This document shows, one piece after another, positions 17,035-27,145 of a stretch of 64,000 nt of DNA (its first letter is position 1; each line of letters begins with the position of its first letter). Source of the DNA: Muribaculaceae bacterium (GTDB taxonomy: Bacteria; Bacteroidota; Bacteroidia; Bacteroidales; Muribaculaceae); NCBI GenBank assembly GCA_029061255.1, contig JAIDSL010000097.1:48009-112008 (forward strand), written 5' to 3'. The notes under the pieces were generated by a model. That model worked only from the letters and a program-made list of their open reading frames with translations. It did no database searches and was not told the DNA's origin. The position numbers and the translations under genes were made by a program.

Positions 17035-18975
17035 ATGAATAAGATATTTAAATATTTCGCAGTCGCAGGTGCGCTCTTTGCAGGTGTGTCTATGACATCT
17101 TGCCAAGATTATCTTGACAAGGAGCCCTCTTCCGACGTGTCTGCTGACCTGGCTTTTAAGAATTTCAGGAACATGCAGGGATATGTCGAAGAAATCTACA
17201 ACTGTATCCCCAATATGACCCAGTGTGGTTGGTGTCCCGAATTCAACTTCGGCGATGACCTGATCCAGAATCCTCAGGCTGACGGACATATCAACCATCA
17301 GGTTGACTTAGGTAACTTCTGGGCTTGGGCAACCGTATCAGAATTTTGGTTCTCGAATACTACTGCCAATCCTACAAGCCAGGACGCTCATAGCCATCAT
17401 TTCTATGGTCATGCCTGGTATTGCATAGCTAAATGCAACAAGGGTATTTCCGAACTTGAAAATCCCAATCATGAATTCAACGGCACTCAGGAAGAGAAGA
17501 ATCTTCTCCTTGGCCAGTTGTATTTCTTCCGTGGATGGTGGCATTTTGGTATGATGCAGTTCTTTGGTGGAATTCCTTACATCGACGAAGTCCTCGACCC
17601 TGCTGTTACTCCCACAAATGTCCGTCTAAGCTATCAGGAATGTGCAGAAAAGGCTGCTGCTGACTTCCAGAAGGCTGCGGATCTTCTTCCGGTCAACTGG
17701 GATGATACCACTACAGGTAAAAATTCAGGTGACAATTCACTCCGAATCAACAAGATTACAGCTCTTTCATATCTTGGTAAGAACTATCTTTGGGCTGCAA
17801 GTCCTCTTATGAAGAATGGCGCTCAGAAGGGTGGACGTCTCACTTATGACTACAACACCGAACTCGCAGGCAAGGCAGCTTCTGCCTTCGGCCAGATCAT
17901 TGATCTCGTGGAGAAGGGTGCTTGCCAGTATAAGCTTAATGATTTCGACTATAAGGATGTGGCTGCTCATGAGAAATCAGCAAATGTTGACTATTCTTAT
18001 AGCGAACTTTGGCTTACTTCCGGACGTTCCGGTCTTCAGCCCGGTGGCCCCGAGGCAATCATGCGTGGTCCTTCAAAAGGTTGGTCTTACACTTACTATC
18101 GTTGGGGTATGACATTCGTTGCTAATGTAATCTCTGACGGTTGCGACAATATCGGACACTGCCCGACAGCAAACTATGTCAAGAATTACGGTATGGCTAA
18201 CGGTCTTCCTCTTGACGATCCTGAAAGTGGATATGATCCCGAGCGTCCTTACAAGGACCGTGACCCGCGTTTCTACCATGATATCGTATATGATGGAATG
18301 GAATACATCAAGGGTAATCCTCAGGCTGCGCATGCCAATATGAAATATGCAGGCCTTGCTACAGGCGGATCAATGCGTGCCGTTGAAAATGCTTCACGTA
18401 CCGGTTACTTCCTCAACAAGTTTGTGGCTCATATCGCCAATCAGTATGATGGCGGTAGCTACATGAGCGGTGGCGCTACACCTCACTCTTATATGCCTTA
18501 TATGCGTCTTGCAGATATATACGTAATGTATGCAGAGGCTACTGCAGCTATCGGTGGTCCGACAGGCAAGAGCAGCAATTGCTCACTGACTTCAATAGAT
18601 GCTCTTAATGTTCTTCGCGACCGTTGTGGTGCTGGCCATGTGTCAACAAAATACACCGGTAACGCTTATATGGATGAAGTTCGCCGCGAACGTGCAGTTG
18701 AACTCTCATTTGAAGGACACCGTTTCTTCGACCTTCAGCGTTGGTTGCTTCTTACCGAACCTGAATATGCATCCAAGACATCTCAGGAATTTATCCGTGT
18801 TGACGGTGCTGACGAATCTTTCTATGCGAACAATGACCCACGCGAAGCTCGCGTTGCTGAGTTCCGTGAAGAAGTCATCATCACACGCAACTACGACACT
18901 AAACATTACTGGTTCCCCGTGCTCCGCGATGATACATACATCGTAGATGGCTTCGAGCAGAACCCGGGCTGGTAA
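17035..18975 (+). CDS. xusB: SusD-like xylan-oligosaccharide binding lipoprotein (XusB type)
   Basis: 646 residues with lipobox MTSC (Cys23) and a SusD/RagB fold: an N-terminal helical part with tetratricopeptide-like pairs and a C-terminal segment with MDEVRRERAVELSFEGHRFFDLQRW, the usual SusD signature. It should form the surface lid of the preceding SusC. Conserved aromatic positions involved in sugar contact cannot be assigned without a structure. It is cotranscribed with its SusC (20-nt gap) and followed by the second SusC after 35 nt. Confidence 0.93.
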   Translation: MNKIFKYFAVAGALFAGVSMTSCQDYLDKEPSSDVSADLAFKNFRNMQGYVEEIYNCIPNMTQCGWCPEFNFGDDLIQNPQADGHINHQVDLGNFWAWATVSEFWFSNTTANPTSQDAHSHHFYGHAWYCIAKCNKGISELENPNHEFNGTQEEKNLLLGQLYFFRGWWHFGMMQFFGGIPYIDEVLDPAVTPTNVRLSYQECAEKAAADFQKAADLLPVNWDDTTTGKNSGDNSLRINKITALSYLGKNYLWAASPLMKNGAQKGGRLTYDYNTELAGKAASAFGQIIDLVEKGACQYKLNDFDYKDVAAHEKSANVDYSYSELWLTSGRSGLQPGGPEAIMRGPSKGWSYTYYRWGMTFVANVISDGCDNIGHCPTANYVKNYGMANGLPLDDPESGYDPERPYKDRDPRFYHDIVYDGMEYIKGNPQAAHANMKYAGLATGGSMRAVENASRTGYFLNKFVAHIANQYDGGSYMSGGATPHSYMPYMRLADIYVMYAEATAAIGGPTGKSSNCSLTSIDALNVLRDRCGAGHVSTKYTGNAYMDEVRRERAVELSFEGHRFFDLQRWLLLTEPEYASKTSQEFIRVDGADESFYANNDPREARVAEFREEVIITRNYDTKHYWFPVLRDDTYIVDGFEQNPGW

Positions 18976-19010
18976 TAAATTCCTTTAATCATTAAAGATA
19001 CCAATTAAAC

Positions 19011-21839
19011 ATGATATCCATTTTTAAGAAATATCTTCCTGTAGTGATTCTGGGATCGATGGCGACGGTTGCCGTTCCGGTCTCCGCACAGGATATTGAG
19101 GAGCCTCTTTTGGCAGACTCATTAGTGCAGCTGGCTTATCGCCAGGTGGCTGAGGCTGACCTTCTGGGTGGATCCGAGAAGATCAACATAAAGGATCTGA
19201 TGGAGAAGAACCACATCAATGATCTCAACAGTACCACTCTCAAAGGTTACATACCCGGTTACAACGGCACTTCTCTCTGGGGCGCTGATACTGACAATGG
19301 TGGTGTCCTTGTTCTCATCGACGGCGTAATCCGCGACCTTAACAATATTCCTCCTACAGAGGTAGAGAGCATCACTTTCCTTAAAGGCGCACAAGCTGTT
19401 GTCCTTTATGGTGCACGTGCAGCAAAGGGTGCTGTCTTCATCACTACCAAGCGTGGTCAGCAGGGCGACCTTCGTGTAAATGTGCATGCAAGCACCGGCT
19501 TCAATGTCGCAAAGCGTATGCCGGAATATCTCGGATCAGCAAGCTACATGAAGCTTTACAATGAGGCTAATGTAAATGCCGGCGGTGCTCCGGTATATTC
19601 AGACGAGCAGATCTATTTGACAGCAAGCGGCGCTAATCCTTATCGCTATGCTGATGTGGATATGCTTTCAGACGATTATGTGAAGCATACATACAATCGC
19701 ACTGATGTAGACATGGAAATCACCGGTGGTAACGAACGTGCTCGCTTCTATACCAATGTTAGCTATTATCGCTTCGGTGACTACCTCAAGGCCGGTACTG
19801 CTAAGCATAATTATACCGATCGTTTCGGTGTCAGAGGTAATGTTGACGTGAACCTTTCTGATTATGTGACAGCTTATGTAAACACAGCTGCTACATTCTA
19901 CGGTGCGCGTCAGGCACGTGGCAACTATTGGGAGGCTGTCAATACTCTCCGTCCCAACCGTCTTGTTCCTTTCATTCCGGTTGATATGATCAATAGCAAT
20001 GCTGTCGGTGCTCTGCAGACTGTAATGAACTCCAACAACATTACAAACGGTATGTTCCTTGGCGGTACATCTACAGATGCTACCAACATTATCGCTGACT
20101 ACTATTGCGCTGGCTATCAAAAGTTCATAAGCCGTCAGTTCCAGTTTGACGCAGGTGTTAACGTTGACCTTAGCAAAGTGACCAAAGGCTTGACCTTCGG
20201 AGCTATGTATGCGATTGACTATGCTACTTCCTACTATCAAAGTTATCAGGACAGCTACGCTACATTCGTGCCTACTTGGCAGAATTTCAATGGCAAGGAT
20301 GAGATCGTAGGTATCACTCAGGAAGGTAAGGATGAGCACACCGGTAATCAGGTGGTAGATAATTCTTCATCTCGTCAGACTCAGCACTTCTCCGCTCAAT
20401 TTGACTACACTCGTTGCTGGAACGATCTTCACAACTTCCATGCTATGCTTGTAGCAGCCGGTTGGCAGCGCTCTCAGTCAGGAGAGTATCATAAGACAAG
20501 TAGCGCCAATATGGGTCTGGGAATCGACTATAACTACGATCATACTTATTATGTAGATTTTGGTTCTTCACTTGTTCACTCTGCAAAACTCGCTCCCGGT
20601 CACAGAAACGGTATTTCCGTATCCGGTACTGTAGGTGTAAATTTTGCTAACATCGGATCTCTCAGAGAAAGCGAGAATGTCAACAATCTTATGCTTTCAT
20701 TGTCTGCATCCAGACTGAAGCAAGATATGGACATCGAGAAGTTCTATATGTACACTGCTAACTACACCAACGGCGGATGGTATTCTTGGGCTCCTAACGG
20801 TCAGGCTGCAGCATATCCTCAGCGTGGTGCAAATGAAGACCTTACATTCATCACCCGCAAGGAATATTCAGCTACCCTCCGTGGTGACTTCTTCAATCGC
20901 GCGTTGAGCATCAATGCTTCTGTATTCATGTATGATAAAGATGGAATGCTCATCAACAACTCAACTAAGTTCCCGAGCTTCTTCTCCACTTATTATCCTG
21001 AATCTTCATTCGTGCCTTGGCTCAACTACGATGCCAACCGTACAAAAGGTTTTGATTTTGGTGTGACGGGCCGTAAGAAATTTGGTGAGTTTGAACTCGA
21101 ACTTGGTGTAAACGGTACTTACTACAAGACCAAGGCTACCAAACGCGATGAAATTCACGAAGATGCATATCAGTATGCACAAGGTAAGGACGTAGATGCA
21201 ATCTGGGGTTATCGTTGTCTTGGTTTCTTCAAGACTGATGAAGAAGCTGCTTCTGTCGACCAGAGCGCACTCGGTTCTGCATCTCTCGGTGCCGGCGACC
21301 TCAAGTATGAGGATGTCAACGGCGACGGCGTTATCAACAATCAAGACCGCGTATTCCTCGGTCGTGGTGGCTGGTATGGCGATCCTTTCACTTTGGGTAT
21401 CAACCTTACTGCAAAGTATAAAGGATTTACACTGTTCGTTCACTGCACAGGTGGCTATGGAGCTAAGGCTCTTAAATCAGGATCTTACTATCGTCCATCA
21501 GGCGAAAACAAGTACTCTTCAGAAGCCCTCAATCGTTGGACTCCGGAGACTGCTGCCACTGCAACTCTTCCCCGTCTGCTTTCAGATGCTGCCAACAACA
21601 ACAATCAGGACTCAGACTTCTGGATGTATAGCCGTAATCGTTTCGAGCTTGCAAAGGTTCAGCTCACTTACGACTTCGCAAGCAGCCTCTTTGCAGGAAA
21701 AGTTGTTAAGGGTGTTCAGCTCTTCCTCAGTGGCGACGACCTTCTTATGATTGCAAAGAACAAAAAAATCTTGGAAACTAATGTAGGTGGTGCTCCTCAG
21801 AGCCGCTTCTACAATATTGGTGCTACAGTATCGTTCTAA
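19011..21839 (+). CDS. xusC: SusC-like transporter lacking the N-terminal extension (XusC type)
   Basis: 942 residues, about 110 shorter than the first SusC. After the signal peptide (SAQ|DI near 26) there is no carboxypeptidase-D-like beta domain. The sequence goes almost directly to VQLAYRQVAEADLLGG, which aligns with the start of the plug, followed by GVLVLIDGVIRDLNN and AVVLYGARAAKGAVFITT. The barrel is complete and ends in YNIGATVSF. The missing domain may alter coupling to TonB or to other uptake components. The loss appears to be a real design, because the frame is intact, the signal peptide is present and the paired SusD follows after 21 nt. The likely cargo is a second class of xylan fragments. 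Confidence 0.9.
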   Translation: MISIFKKYLPVVILGSMATVAVPVSAQDIEEPLLADSLVQLAYRQVAEADLLGGSEKINIKDLMEKNHINDLNSTTLKGYIPGYNGTSLWGADTDNGGVLVLIDGVIRDLNNIPPTEVESITFLKGAQAVVLYGARAAKGAVFITTKRGQQGDLRVNVHASTGFNVAKRMPEYLGSASYMKLYNEANVNAGGAPVYSDEQIYLTASGANPYRYADVDMLSDDYVKHTYNRTDVDMEITGGNERARFYTNVSYYRFGDYLKAGTAKHNYTDRFGVRGNVDVNLSDYVTAYVNTAATFYGARQARGNYWEAVNTLRPNRLVPFIPVDMINSNAVGALQTVMNSNNITNGMFLGGTSTDATNIIADYYCAGYQKFISRQFQFDAGVNVDLSKVTKGLTFGAMYAIDYATSYYQSYQDSYATFVPTWQNFNGKDEIVGITQEGKDEHTGNQVVDNSSSRQTQHFSAQFDYTRCWNDLHNFHAMLVAAGWQRSQSGEYHKTSSANMGLGIDYNYDHTYYVDFGSSLVHSAKLAPGHRNGISVSGTVGVNFANIGSLRESENVNNLMLSLSASRLKQDMDIEKFYMYTANYTNGGWYSWAPNGQAAAYPQRGANEDLTFITRKEYSATLRGDFFNRALSINASVFMYDKDGMLINNSTKFPSFFSTYYPESSFVPWLNYDANRTKGFDFGVTGRKKFGEFELELGVNGTYYKTKATKRDEIHEDAYQYAQGKDVDAIWGYRCLGFFKTDEEAASVDQSALGSASLGAGDLKYEDVNGDGVINNQDRVFLGRGGWYGDPFTLGINLTAKYKGFTLFVHCTGGYGAKALKSGSYYRPSGENKYSSEALNRWTPETAATATLPRLLSDAANNNNQDSDFWMYSRNRFELAKVQLTYDFASSLFAGKVVKGVQLFLSGDDLLMIAKNKKILETNVGGAPQSRFYNIGATVSF

Positions 21840-21860
21840 TACTAACCGAGCATAAAAACG

Positions 21861-23642
21861 ATGAAAAAATCAATAAAATTAATGGCAGCGGGTATGCTGA
21901 TGGTCGCAATGACATCTTGCGACGATATGTTCTCTCCCGCTATCGAAAATATCAAAGACGAGCATACGATGGAGAATGAGGCTAACTATGCCGACCAGAT
22001 TCTTGGTAGTGCCTACATTCTTATGCCTTACTCGTCAAGTCCCTACAATGATGTCGCAACAGATGACGCTGTGAGCAACGATCTATCAAACACTTGGCTG
22101 ACTATGGCAGGTGGTGCTTGGACTTCTCAGACAGGCGTTTCAAATGACAACTGGCGTGATCGTATTGCCTCAATCCAGTTCATCAACATTTTCCTTCAGA
22201 ATCTTGACAAGGTTACATTCAGTACTACTGAAAAACTTAACAAGATGTTCCAGGATCGTCTTAGAGGTGAGGCTCTCGGTCTCCGTGCTCTAAATATGTA
22301 TTTCCTGTTGCAGAATTACGGCGGCAAGAGTGCTTCAGGAGAACTCTTGGGTGTTCATATCTTCACTGATCCGTATGACGCAACTGTCGATATGAACCTT
22401 CCTCGCAACACATTCAGGGAGTGTCTTGACCAGCTGATTTCAGACGCTAACGAAGCCGTTGATCTTCTTCCTAATACATATGTGAACCTGAGTTCAAACA
22501 ACCAGGTGCCTCAGAAGTATATTGCAATCGGTGCAGATGTGGCTGACTACAACCGTGTGTTTGGTGCTAACACCCACATTCGTATGTGTGGTCGAGTAGC
22601 TGCTGCTATCCGTGCTCAGGCTGCCCTTCTTGCAGCAAGCCCTGCTTTCGAAGAGTCTGGTATGACTTGGGCTCAGGCTGCTGATTACTCTGCTATTGTT
22701 CTCGACCAAATCGGTGGCGTTGCAGGTTTGTGTCCGACAGGCCATCTCTGGTATACAGCTGAACAAGTCGGCAATGCTTCTAACACTGAAGACCATGCAG
22801 AAATCATCTGGCGTGAGCGTGCCGGTACATCTTGCTCCCTCGAAGAGGATAATTTCCCTCCTTCCCTTTATGGAAAAGGTCGTGTGAATCCTACTCAAAA
22901 CCTTGTTGACGCATTCCCGGCTCTCAACGGTTATCCTATCAGCGACTCTCGCTCTAATTACAATGCAAATGATCCTTACAGCAACCGAGACCCACGTCTC
23001 AACTATTATATTGTGACTAATGGTTCCACTATGGGTATTTCCGGAAACGTGATCAATTCTTCTGTTCACACTCCTGAGAATGCTAATGATAAGGATGGTC
23101 TTAACACTGAGAATGGTACATCAACACGTACAGGTTACTATATGCGTAAGCTTATGCGTAATGATGTCAACCCGAACTCTGCTAATAAGGTTGAAAAAGA
23201 CCACTACACAAAGCGTATCCGCTTCACCGAGCTCTTCCTTGCTTACGCTGAGGCTGCCAATGAAGCTTGGGGCCCGACAGGAAAAGGCTCTCATGGATAT
23301 TCTGCTTATGAGGTGATCAAGGCTATCCGTCAGCGCGCAGGTATCGGAACTGAAAACGGTGATGCATATCTTGAGGAGGCTAAGGGAAGTGCTGAGACTA
23401 TGAGGACTCTTATCCGCAACGAACGTCGTCTTGAGCTTTGCTTCGAAAATCTTCGTTTCTGGGATCTCCGCCGTTGGAAAGCTGACCTCAATGAAGCAGC
23501 ACGCGGTATGCGTATCGAAGGCAACACTTATCAGACATTTGAGGTAGAAAAGCGTAACTTCGCTCCTTATATGATCTATGGTCCTATTCCTTACAATGAC
23601 GTACTGAAGTTTAGCAATATCGAGCAGAATGCCGGTTGGTAA
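21861..23642 (+). CDS. xusD: Second SusD-like binding lipoprotein (XusD type)
   Basis: 593 residues with lipobox MTSC (Cys20) followed by two Asp residues, which fits a surface-export signal for Bacteroidota lipoproteins. The SusD fold is supported by the RGEALGLRALNMYFLLQNYGG stretch and the C-terminal RNERRLELCFENLRFWDLRRWK signature. It pairs with the short SusC immediately upstream. The two SusD proteins are clearly different from each other, which argues for distinct ligand preferences rather than a recent duplication. Confidence 0.92.
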   Translation: MKKSIKLMAAGMLMVAMTSCDDMFSPAIENIKDEHTMENEANYADQILGSAYILMPYSSSPYNDVATDDAVSNDLSNTWLTMAGGAWTSQTGVSNDNWRDRIASIQFINIFLQNLDKVTFSTTEKLNKMFQDRLRGEALGLRALNMYFLLQNYGGKSASGELLGVHIFTDPYDATVDMNLPRNTFRECLDQLISDANEAVDLLPNTYVNLSSNNQVPQKYIAIGADVADYNRVFGANTHIRMCGRVAAAIRAQAALLAASPAFEESGMTWAQAADYSAIVLDQIGGVAGLCPTGHLWYTAEQVGNASNTEDHAEIIWRERAGTSCSLEEDNFPPSLYGKGRVNPTQNLVDAFPALNGYPISDSRSNYNANDPYSNRDPRLNYYIVTNGSTMGISGNVINSSVHTPENANDKDGLNTENGTSTRTGYYMRKLMRNDVNPNSANKVEKDHYTKRIRFTELFLAYAEAANEAWGPTGKGSHGYSAYEVIKAIRQRAGIGTENGDAYLEEAKGSAETMRTLIRNERRLELCFENLRFWDLRRWKADLNEAARGMRIEGNTYQTFEVEKRNFAPYMIYGPIPYNDVLKFSNIEQNAGW

Positions 23643-23714
23643 TATCAGCACAAAAAATTCAAGAAAATAGTAGTACAACTCTCTCTTACTAACTAATATT
23701 TAAAAGAAACTACA

Positions 23715-24770
23715 ATGACTAAAGCAATTAAATACTCAGCGTTTGCAAGTGCAGCCCTCCTTGCTCTCGGTGTCTCTTCATGTAAGAATGCCGATAATAA
23801 TTTCCCCGATTATGAAGGGGGAGTGTCTGCATACTTTGCATACCAGTATCCTACACGTACCATCACACTTGGTGAGGATCCGGAGGTGGATAACACTCTG
23901 GACAATCAGCACAAGTTCTATATCATGGCTACGCAGGGTGGTGCATATAAGAGCCGCAATCTTAAGATTGATGTGGTGGTGGATGAGTCACTGACCAACA
24001 ATCTGACTTTCCCTGATGGAACTCCGGTTAAGGCCATGCCTTCCAACTACTACTCGCTCGCTTCAAACACATTGACAAAAGTTGAAGATTATCTCTTCGG
24101 AACTGAAGTAAGTCTTTCTGATGCTTTCTTCGCAGATCCTGATGCAGTAAAACAGACATACGTGATTCCTCTTCGTATGGTCAATGCTGTTGGCGCTGAT
24201 AAGATTCTCACCGGTAAACCTGTGAGTGCGGATAGCAAACCTGCTTCTACCGATGCGTCAGCATGGGAAGAGCAACCTAAGGATTATATTCTTTATTGCG
24301 TTCGTTACATCAACGAATGGAGCGGTAGCTATTGCCGACGTGGCGAAGATAAGATAAAGGATAATGTGACCGGTGCTACTTCTACAGTAAAGCGTCAGGC
24401 AGAATTTGTGGAACGCGATGAAGTGGTATTTGTAAACACAAAGTCACTCAGCACTGCAATCTTCCCTCTATCTGTTCAGTATAATGACGGCAATACAACT
24501 CAGATTCTCACCTGTGATCTTGAGCTGACATTCGATGGAAGTGGCAATTGCTCCATCTCTACCAATACCCCCGGTATGTCTGCAAGCGGTAGCGGTAAGT
24601 GGGTGAAGAAAGGCGAGAAGAAAAGCATCAACAATAAAGACTGTGATGCTCTTTACCTCACTTATAATGTCAACTTTGGTCCTGTCACTTATGACACAAC
24701 CGACACAATGGTAATGCGCCATCGTGAGGTATCTGCTGTGACTGATTTCCAACCGGTTTATAACAAATGA
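23715..24770 (+). CDS. xusE: DUF1735-type surface glycan-binding lipoprotein (XusE type)
   Basis: 351 residues with lipobox VSSC (Cys23). The N-terminal half resembles DUF1735 (BT_3987-like) beta-sandwich domains of surface glycan-binding proteins, with a C-terminal beta domain (about 190-351). No catalytic motif is apparent. In characterised xylan loci the gene between the second SusD and the GH10 xylanase encodes a surface xylan-binding protein; the same position here (72 nt after SusD, 14 nt before GH10) supports that role. The family assignment rests on sequence character and context and would need a profile search. Confidence 0.8.
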   Translation: MTKAIKYSAFASAALLALGVSSCKNADNNFPDYEGGVSAYFAYQYPTRTITLGEDPEVDNTLDNQHKFYIMATQGGAYKSRNLKIDVVVDESLTNNLTFPDGTPVKAMPSNYYSLASNTLTKVEDYLFGTEVSLSDAFFADPDAVKQTYVIPLRMVNAVGADKILTGKPVSADSKPASTDASAWEEQPKDYILYCVRYINEWSGSYCRRGEDKIKDNVTGATSTVKRQAEFVERDEVVFVNTKSLSTAIFPLSVQYNDGNTTQILTCDLELTFDGSGNCSISTNTPGMSASGSGKWVKKGEKKSINNKDCDALYLTYNVNFGPVTYDTTDTMVMRHREVSAVTDFQPVYNK

Positions 24771-24784
24771 TAATCTGACAAGCA

Positions 24785-27067
24785 ATGAAATTAATAAAAT
24801 ATATAGCAGTCGTTGCTTCCGGTATGATGCTTGCTACAAGCTGTACGGATGTCTTCAACGATACCTTCTCTGATAATTTTGAGAAGCCAAATTCAATTGC
24901 TGAGCTCGAATATCTGAATGCATACCCAACCCTTAAAGAGGCTCTGAAAGGATCCTCTTCAAGGGCTGTAAACCCCAACTTTACTCTTGGTTGTGGTGTG
25001 GCAGTCAGCGATTATACTCAGCAGGGCGGTATCTATGCATTGACCAACACTAACTTTGATATGCTAACCGCCGGCAATGCCATGAAATATGCATCTGTTG
25101 TAAATGACAAGGGCGAAATGGACTTTGGCAATGTGAAGTCATTCGTGTCTGCAACTCAGGAAGCCGGTATGCAGATCTATGGTCACACTCTTTGCTGGCA
25201 CTCGCAGCAGAACACTACTTGGCTCAATAGCCTGGTTGCTGACAAAGTGACTGAGATAGAGGGTGGTTCCGGTGCTACTGTGATGTCTTCTGTCATTGGT
25301 AATGCTGATGGAAGCGCCGAGTGTGAAAACCTGATCTCTCGTGTAAAAGGCAATGAAGACGTGCCTTCTCCAATAGTAAGCGACCCTGAGAGAGGTAATG
25401 TTTACAAATGTGATATTCTTGCAGATCCTGTTGATCCTTGGGATTGCCAGTTCTTCATCAAGTCAAATCAGGCTCTTAAGGCTGGCGACAACATCCACGT
25501 CTCTTTCTGGTATAAGACTACAGATTCCCGTAATATCGATACGCAGGCTCACGGAAACCCGGGTGAATACCACCACTGGGCTTGTGTTGGCTCGCTCGCT
25601 GCAACTCCTGAATGGCAGCAGCATGAATTCACTGGTTCTGTCGGTGGCGAATGGGTTGGCGACAATGGTTTCGTATCTATCGCTTTCAACTTGAGTGGTG
25701 CACCGGCTGCATCGACTTTCTTGGTTGATGATGTTGTCTTTGAAGTGGAAACAGCTGCTCCGGCTACCTACGATGCTCCTCTTATCACTGGTGGAGATGC
25801 CGCTGACGGAGAATGTGCTAATCTTATTGCCCGCGTTAAGGGTAACGCTGACGTGTCAGCTCCGATAGTTCAGGATGCTACACGTGGTGCAGTCTACAAG
25901 TGTGATATCCTCGCTGACCCTGTTGATCCATGGGATTGCCAGTTCTTCATCAAGAGCAACGAAACTCTTCAAGGAGGCGAAAAAATTAAGATCCATTTCT
26001 GGTATCGTGCTGATGATACCCGTAACTTCGACACCCAGGCTCACGGTAACCCCGGCGAGTATCACCACTGGGCTTGTATCGGTACCCTCAATGCTACTCC
26101 AGATTGGCAAGAACATTCTTTCGAAGGTTCTGTTGATGGAGCTTGGGTCGGTGATAATGGATTTATCTCGATCGCATTCAACCTTTCTTCAGCACCTGCT
26201 GCATCTTGCTTCTACATCGATGATGTGACATTCTCAATTGAGAAGTCAGGCAACACAATGATCACTCCTCTCACTCCGGAAGAAAAATATGCTGCTGTCG
26301 ACGGTGAACTTAGCCGTTGGATTAAGGGCATGATGGATGCAACTGAAGGTAAAGTGAAGGCTTGGGATGTTGTCAACGAACCTCTGCGTGATACTTGGGG
26401 TGACATACCTTTGAAGAACGGTGTTGAAGATGCTGATCCAAATTGCTTCTACTGGCAGGATTATCTCGGTGAAAACTATGTTCGCAATGCCGTGAAGTAT
26501 GCTCGTGAGCACTACGCTGCTCAGGAAGGTGCCAATCCTTCAGATCTTAAGCTGTTCATCAACGATTATAATCTTGAAGCAGCCTACAACAACAATGACA
26601 AGTGTACAAGCCTCGTAAACTGGATCAAGAAGTGGGAATCTGACGGAGAGACTAAGATCGACGGTATCGGTAGCCAGATGCACATCAGCTACAGCTGCGA
26701 TCCTACTGAGCAGAAGAAGCGCGAGGATGCTGTTGTAAATATGCTTAAGATCCTTGCCGGTTCAGGTAAGCTTGTCCGCATCACCGAGCTCGACATGGGT
26801 ATTGATGATGCTGAAGGCAACGCTATGAAGACAGCCGACGTTACTCTTGAGCAGAGCAAGGCTATGGGTGAATACTACAAGTTCATAATCGAGAAATATT
26901 TCGAGATCATTCCTGTCGACCAGCAGTTTGGTATCTGCCAGTGGTGCATCACTGACGCTCCTGCTGACAGCGGTTGGCGTGGCAACTCTCCTGTAGGTCT
27001 TTGGAACCTTGATTATCAGCGTAAGCCTACTTATGGAGGCTTCGCAGATGGCCTTATGGGCAAGTAA
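24785..27067 (+). CDS. xyn10C: GH10 endo-xylanase lipoprotein with two inserted CBMs (Xyn10C type)
   Basis: 760 residues with lipobox ATSC (Cys20). The GH10 barrel is split. Its first part (about 55-160) includes GHTLCWHSQQ; two tandem CBM4/9-like modules occupy about 171-323 and 334-486; the barrel then resumes with acid/base Glu532 in WDVVNEPL and nucleophile Glu668 in ITELDMG. This architecture is known from BiXyn10A and Prevotella Xyn10C, surface xylanases that make the first cuts in arabinoxylan. The two CBMs are near-identical in long stretches (for example NPGEYHHWAC and GDNGF), indicating duplication. It directly follows the binding protein gene. A hairpin without a T tract follows, so some transcripts probably continue into the next gene. 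Confidence 0.95.
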   Translation: MKLIKYIAVVASGMMLATSCTDVFNDTFSDNFEKPNSIAELEYLNAYPTLKEALKGSSSRAVNPNFTLGCGVAVSDYTQQGGIYALTNTNFDMLTAGNAMKYASVVNDKGEMDFGNVKSFVSATQEAGMQIYGHTLCWHSQQNTTWLNSLVADKVTEIEGGSGATVMSSVIGNADGSAECENLISRVKGNEDVPSPIVSDPERGNVYKCDILADPVDPWDCQFFIKSNQALKAGDNIHVSFWYKTTDSRNIDTQAHGNPGEYHHWACVGSLAATPEWQQHEFTGSVGGEWVGDNGFVSIAFNLSGAPAASTFLVDDVVFEVETAAPATYDAPLITGGDAADGECANLIARVKGNADVSAPIVQDATRGAVYKCDILADPVDPWDCQFFIKSNETLQGGEKIKIHFWYRADDTRNFDTQAHGNPGEYHHWACIGTLNATPDWQEHSFEGSVDGAWVGDNGFISIAFNLSSAPAASCFYIDDVTFSIEKSGNTMITPLTPEEKYAAVDGELSRWIKGMMDATEGKVKAWDVVNEPLRDTWGDIPLKNGVEDADPNCFYWQDYLGENYVRNAVKYAREHYAAQEGANPSDLKLFINDYNLEAAYNNNDKCTSLVNWIKKWESDGETKIDGIGSQMHISYSCDPTEQKKREDAVVNMLKILAGSGKLVRITELDMGIDDAEGNAMKTADVTLEQSKAMGEYYKFIIEKYFEIIPVDQQFGICQWCITDAPADSGWRGNSPVGLWNLDYQRKPTYGGFADGLMGK
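25296..26241 (+). repeat. Tandem duplication encoding the two inserted CBMs
   Basis: Copies at about 25296-25752 and 25785-26241 encode modules sharing DILADPVDPWDCQFFIKSN, DTQAHGNPGEYHHWAC and WVGDNGF. The DNA has diverged more than the protein, mostly at third positions, so the duplication is not recent and the protein sequence is under constraint. Confidence 0.85.
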
Positions 27068-27077
27068 AAAATAAAAT

Positions 27078-27104
27078 CAGGGGTGGGGGCACACCTCACC
27101 CCTG
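27078..27104 (+). terminator. Hairpin after the GH10 gene, without T tract
   Basis: CAGGGGTG (27078-27085) pairs with CACCCCTG (27097-27104) 10 nt after the GH10 stop. No T run follows, so it may act as an mRNA-stabilising or partially terminating structure between genes of the same operon. Confidence 0.5.
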
Positions 27105-27145
27105 AAACTCTAAATAACCATAATATTAACCCAAATTTCAACAAA

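Noticed and set aside
19011..19130. Frameshift or truncation of the second SusC
   Set aside because: Signal peptide, plug and barrel are in one frame, and the 35-nt gap cannot hold a missing domain, so the short N-terminus is genuine.
19668..20339. 223-codon minus-strand frame inside the second SusC
   Set aside because: Antisense shadow of a barrel protein; repetitive low-information translation.
24785..27067. Xylanase broken into two genes by an insertion
   Set aside because: The frame is continuous and the inserted part is two CBMs, a known architecture for this xylanase type.
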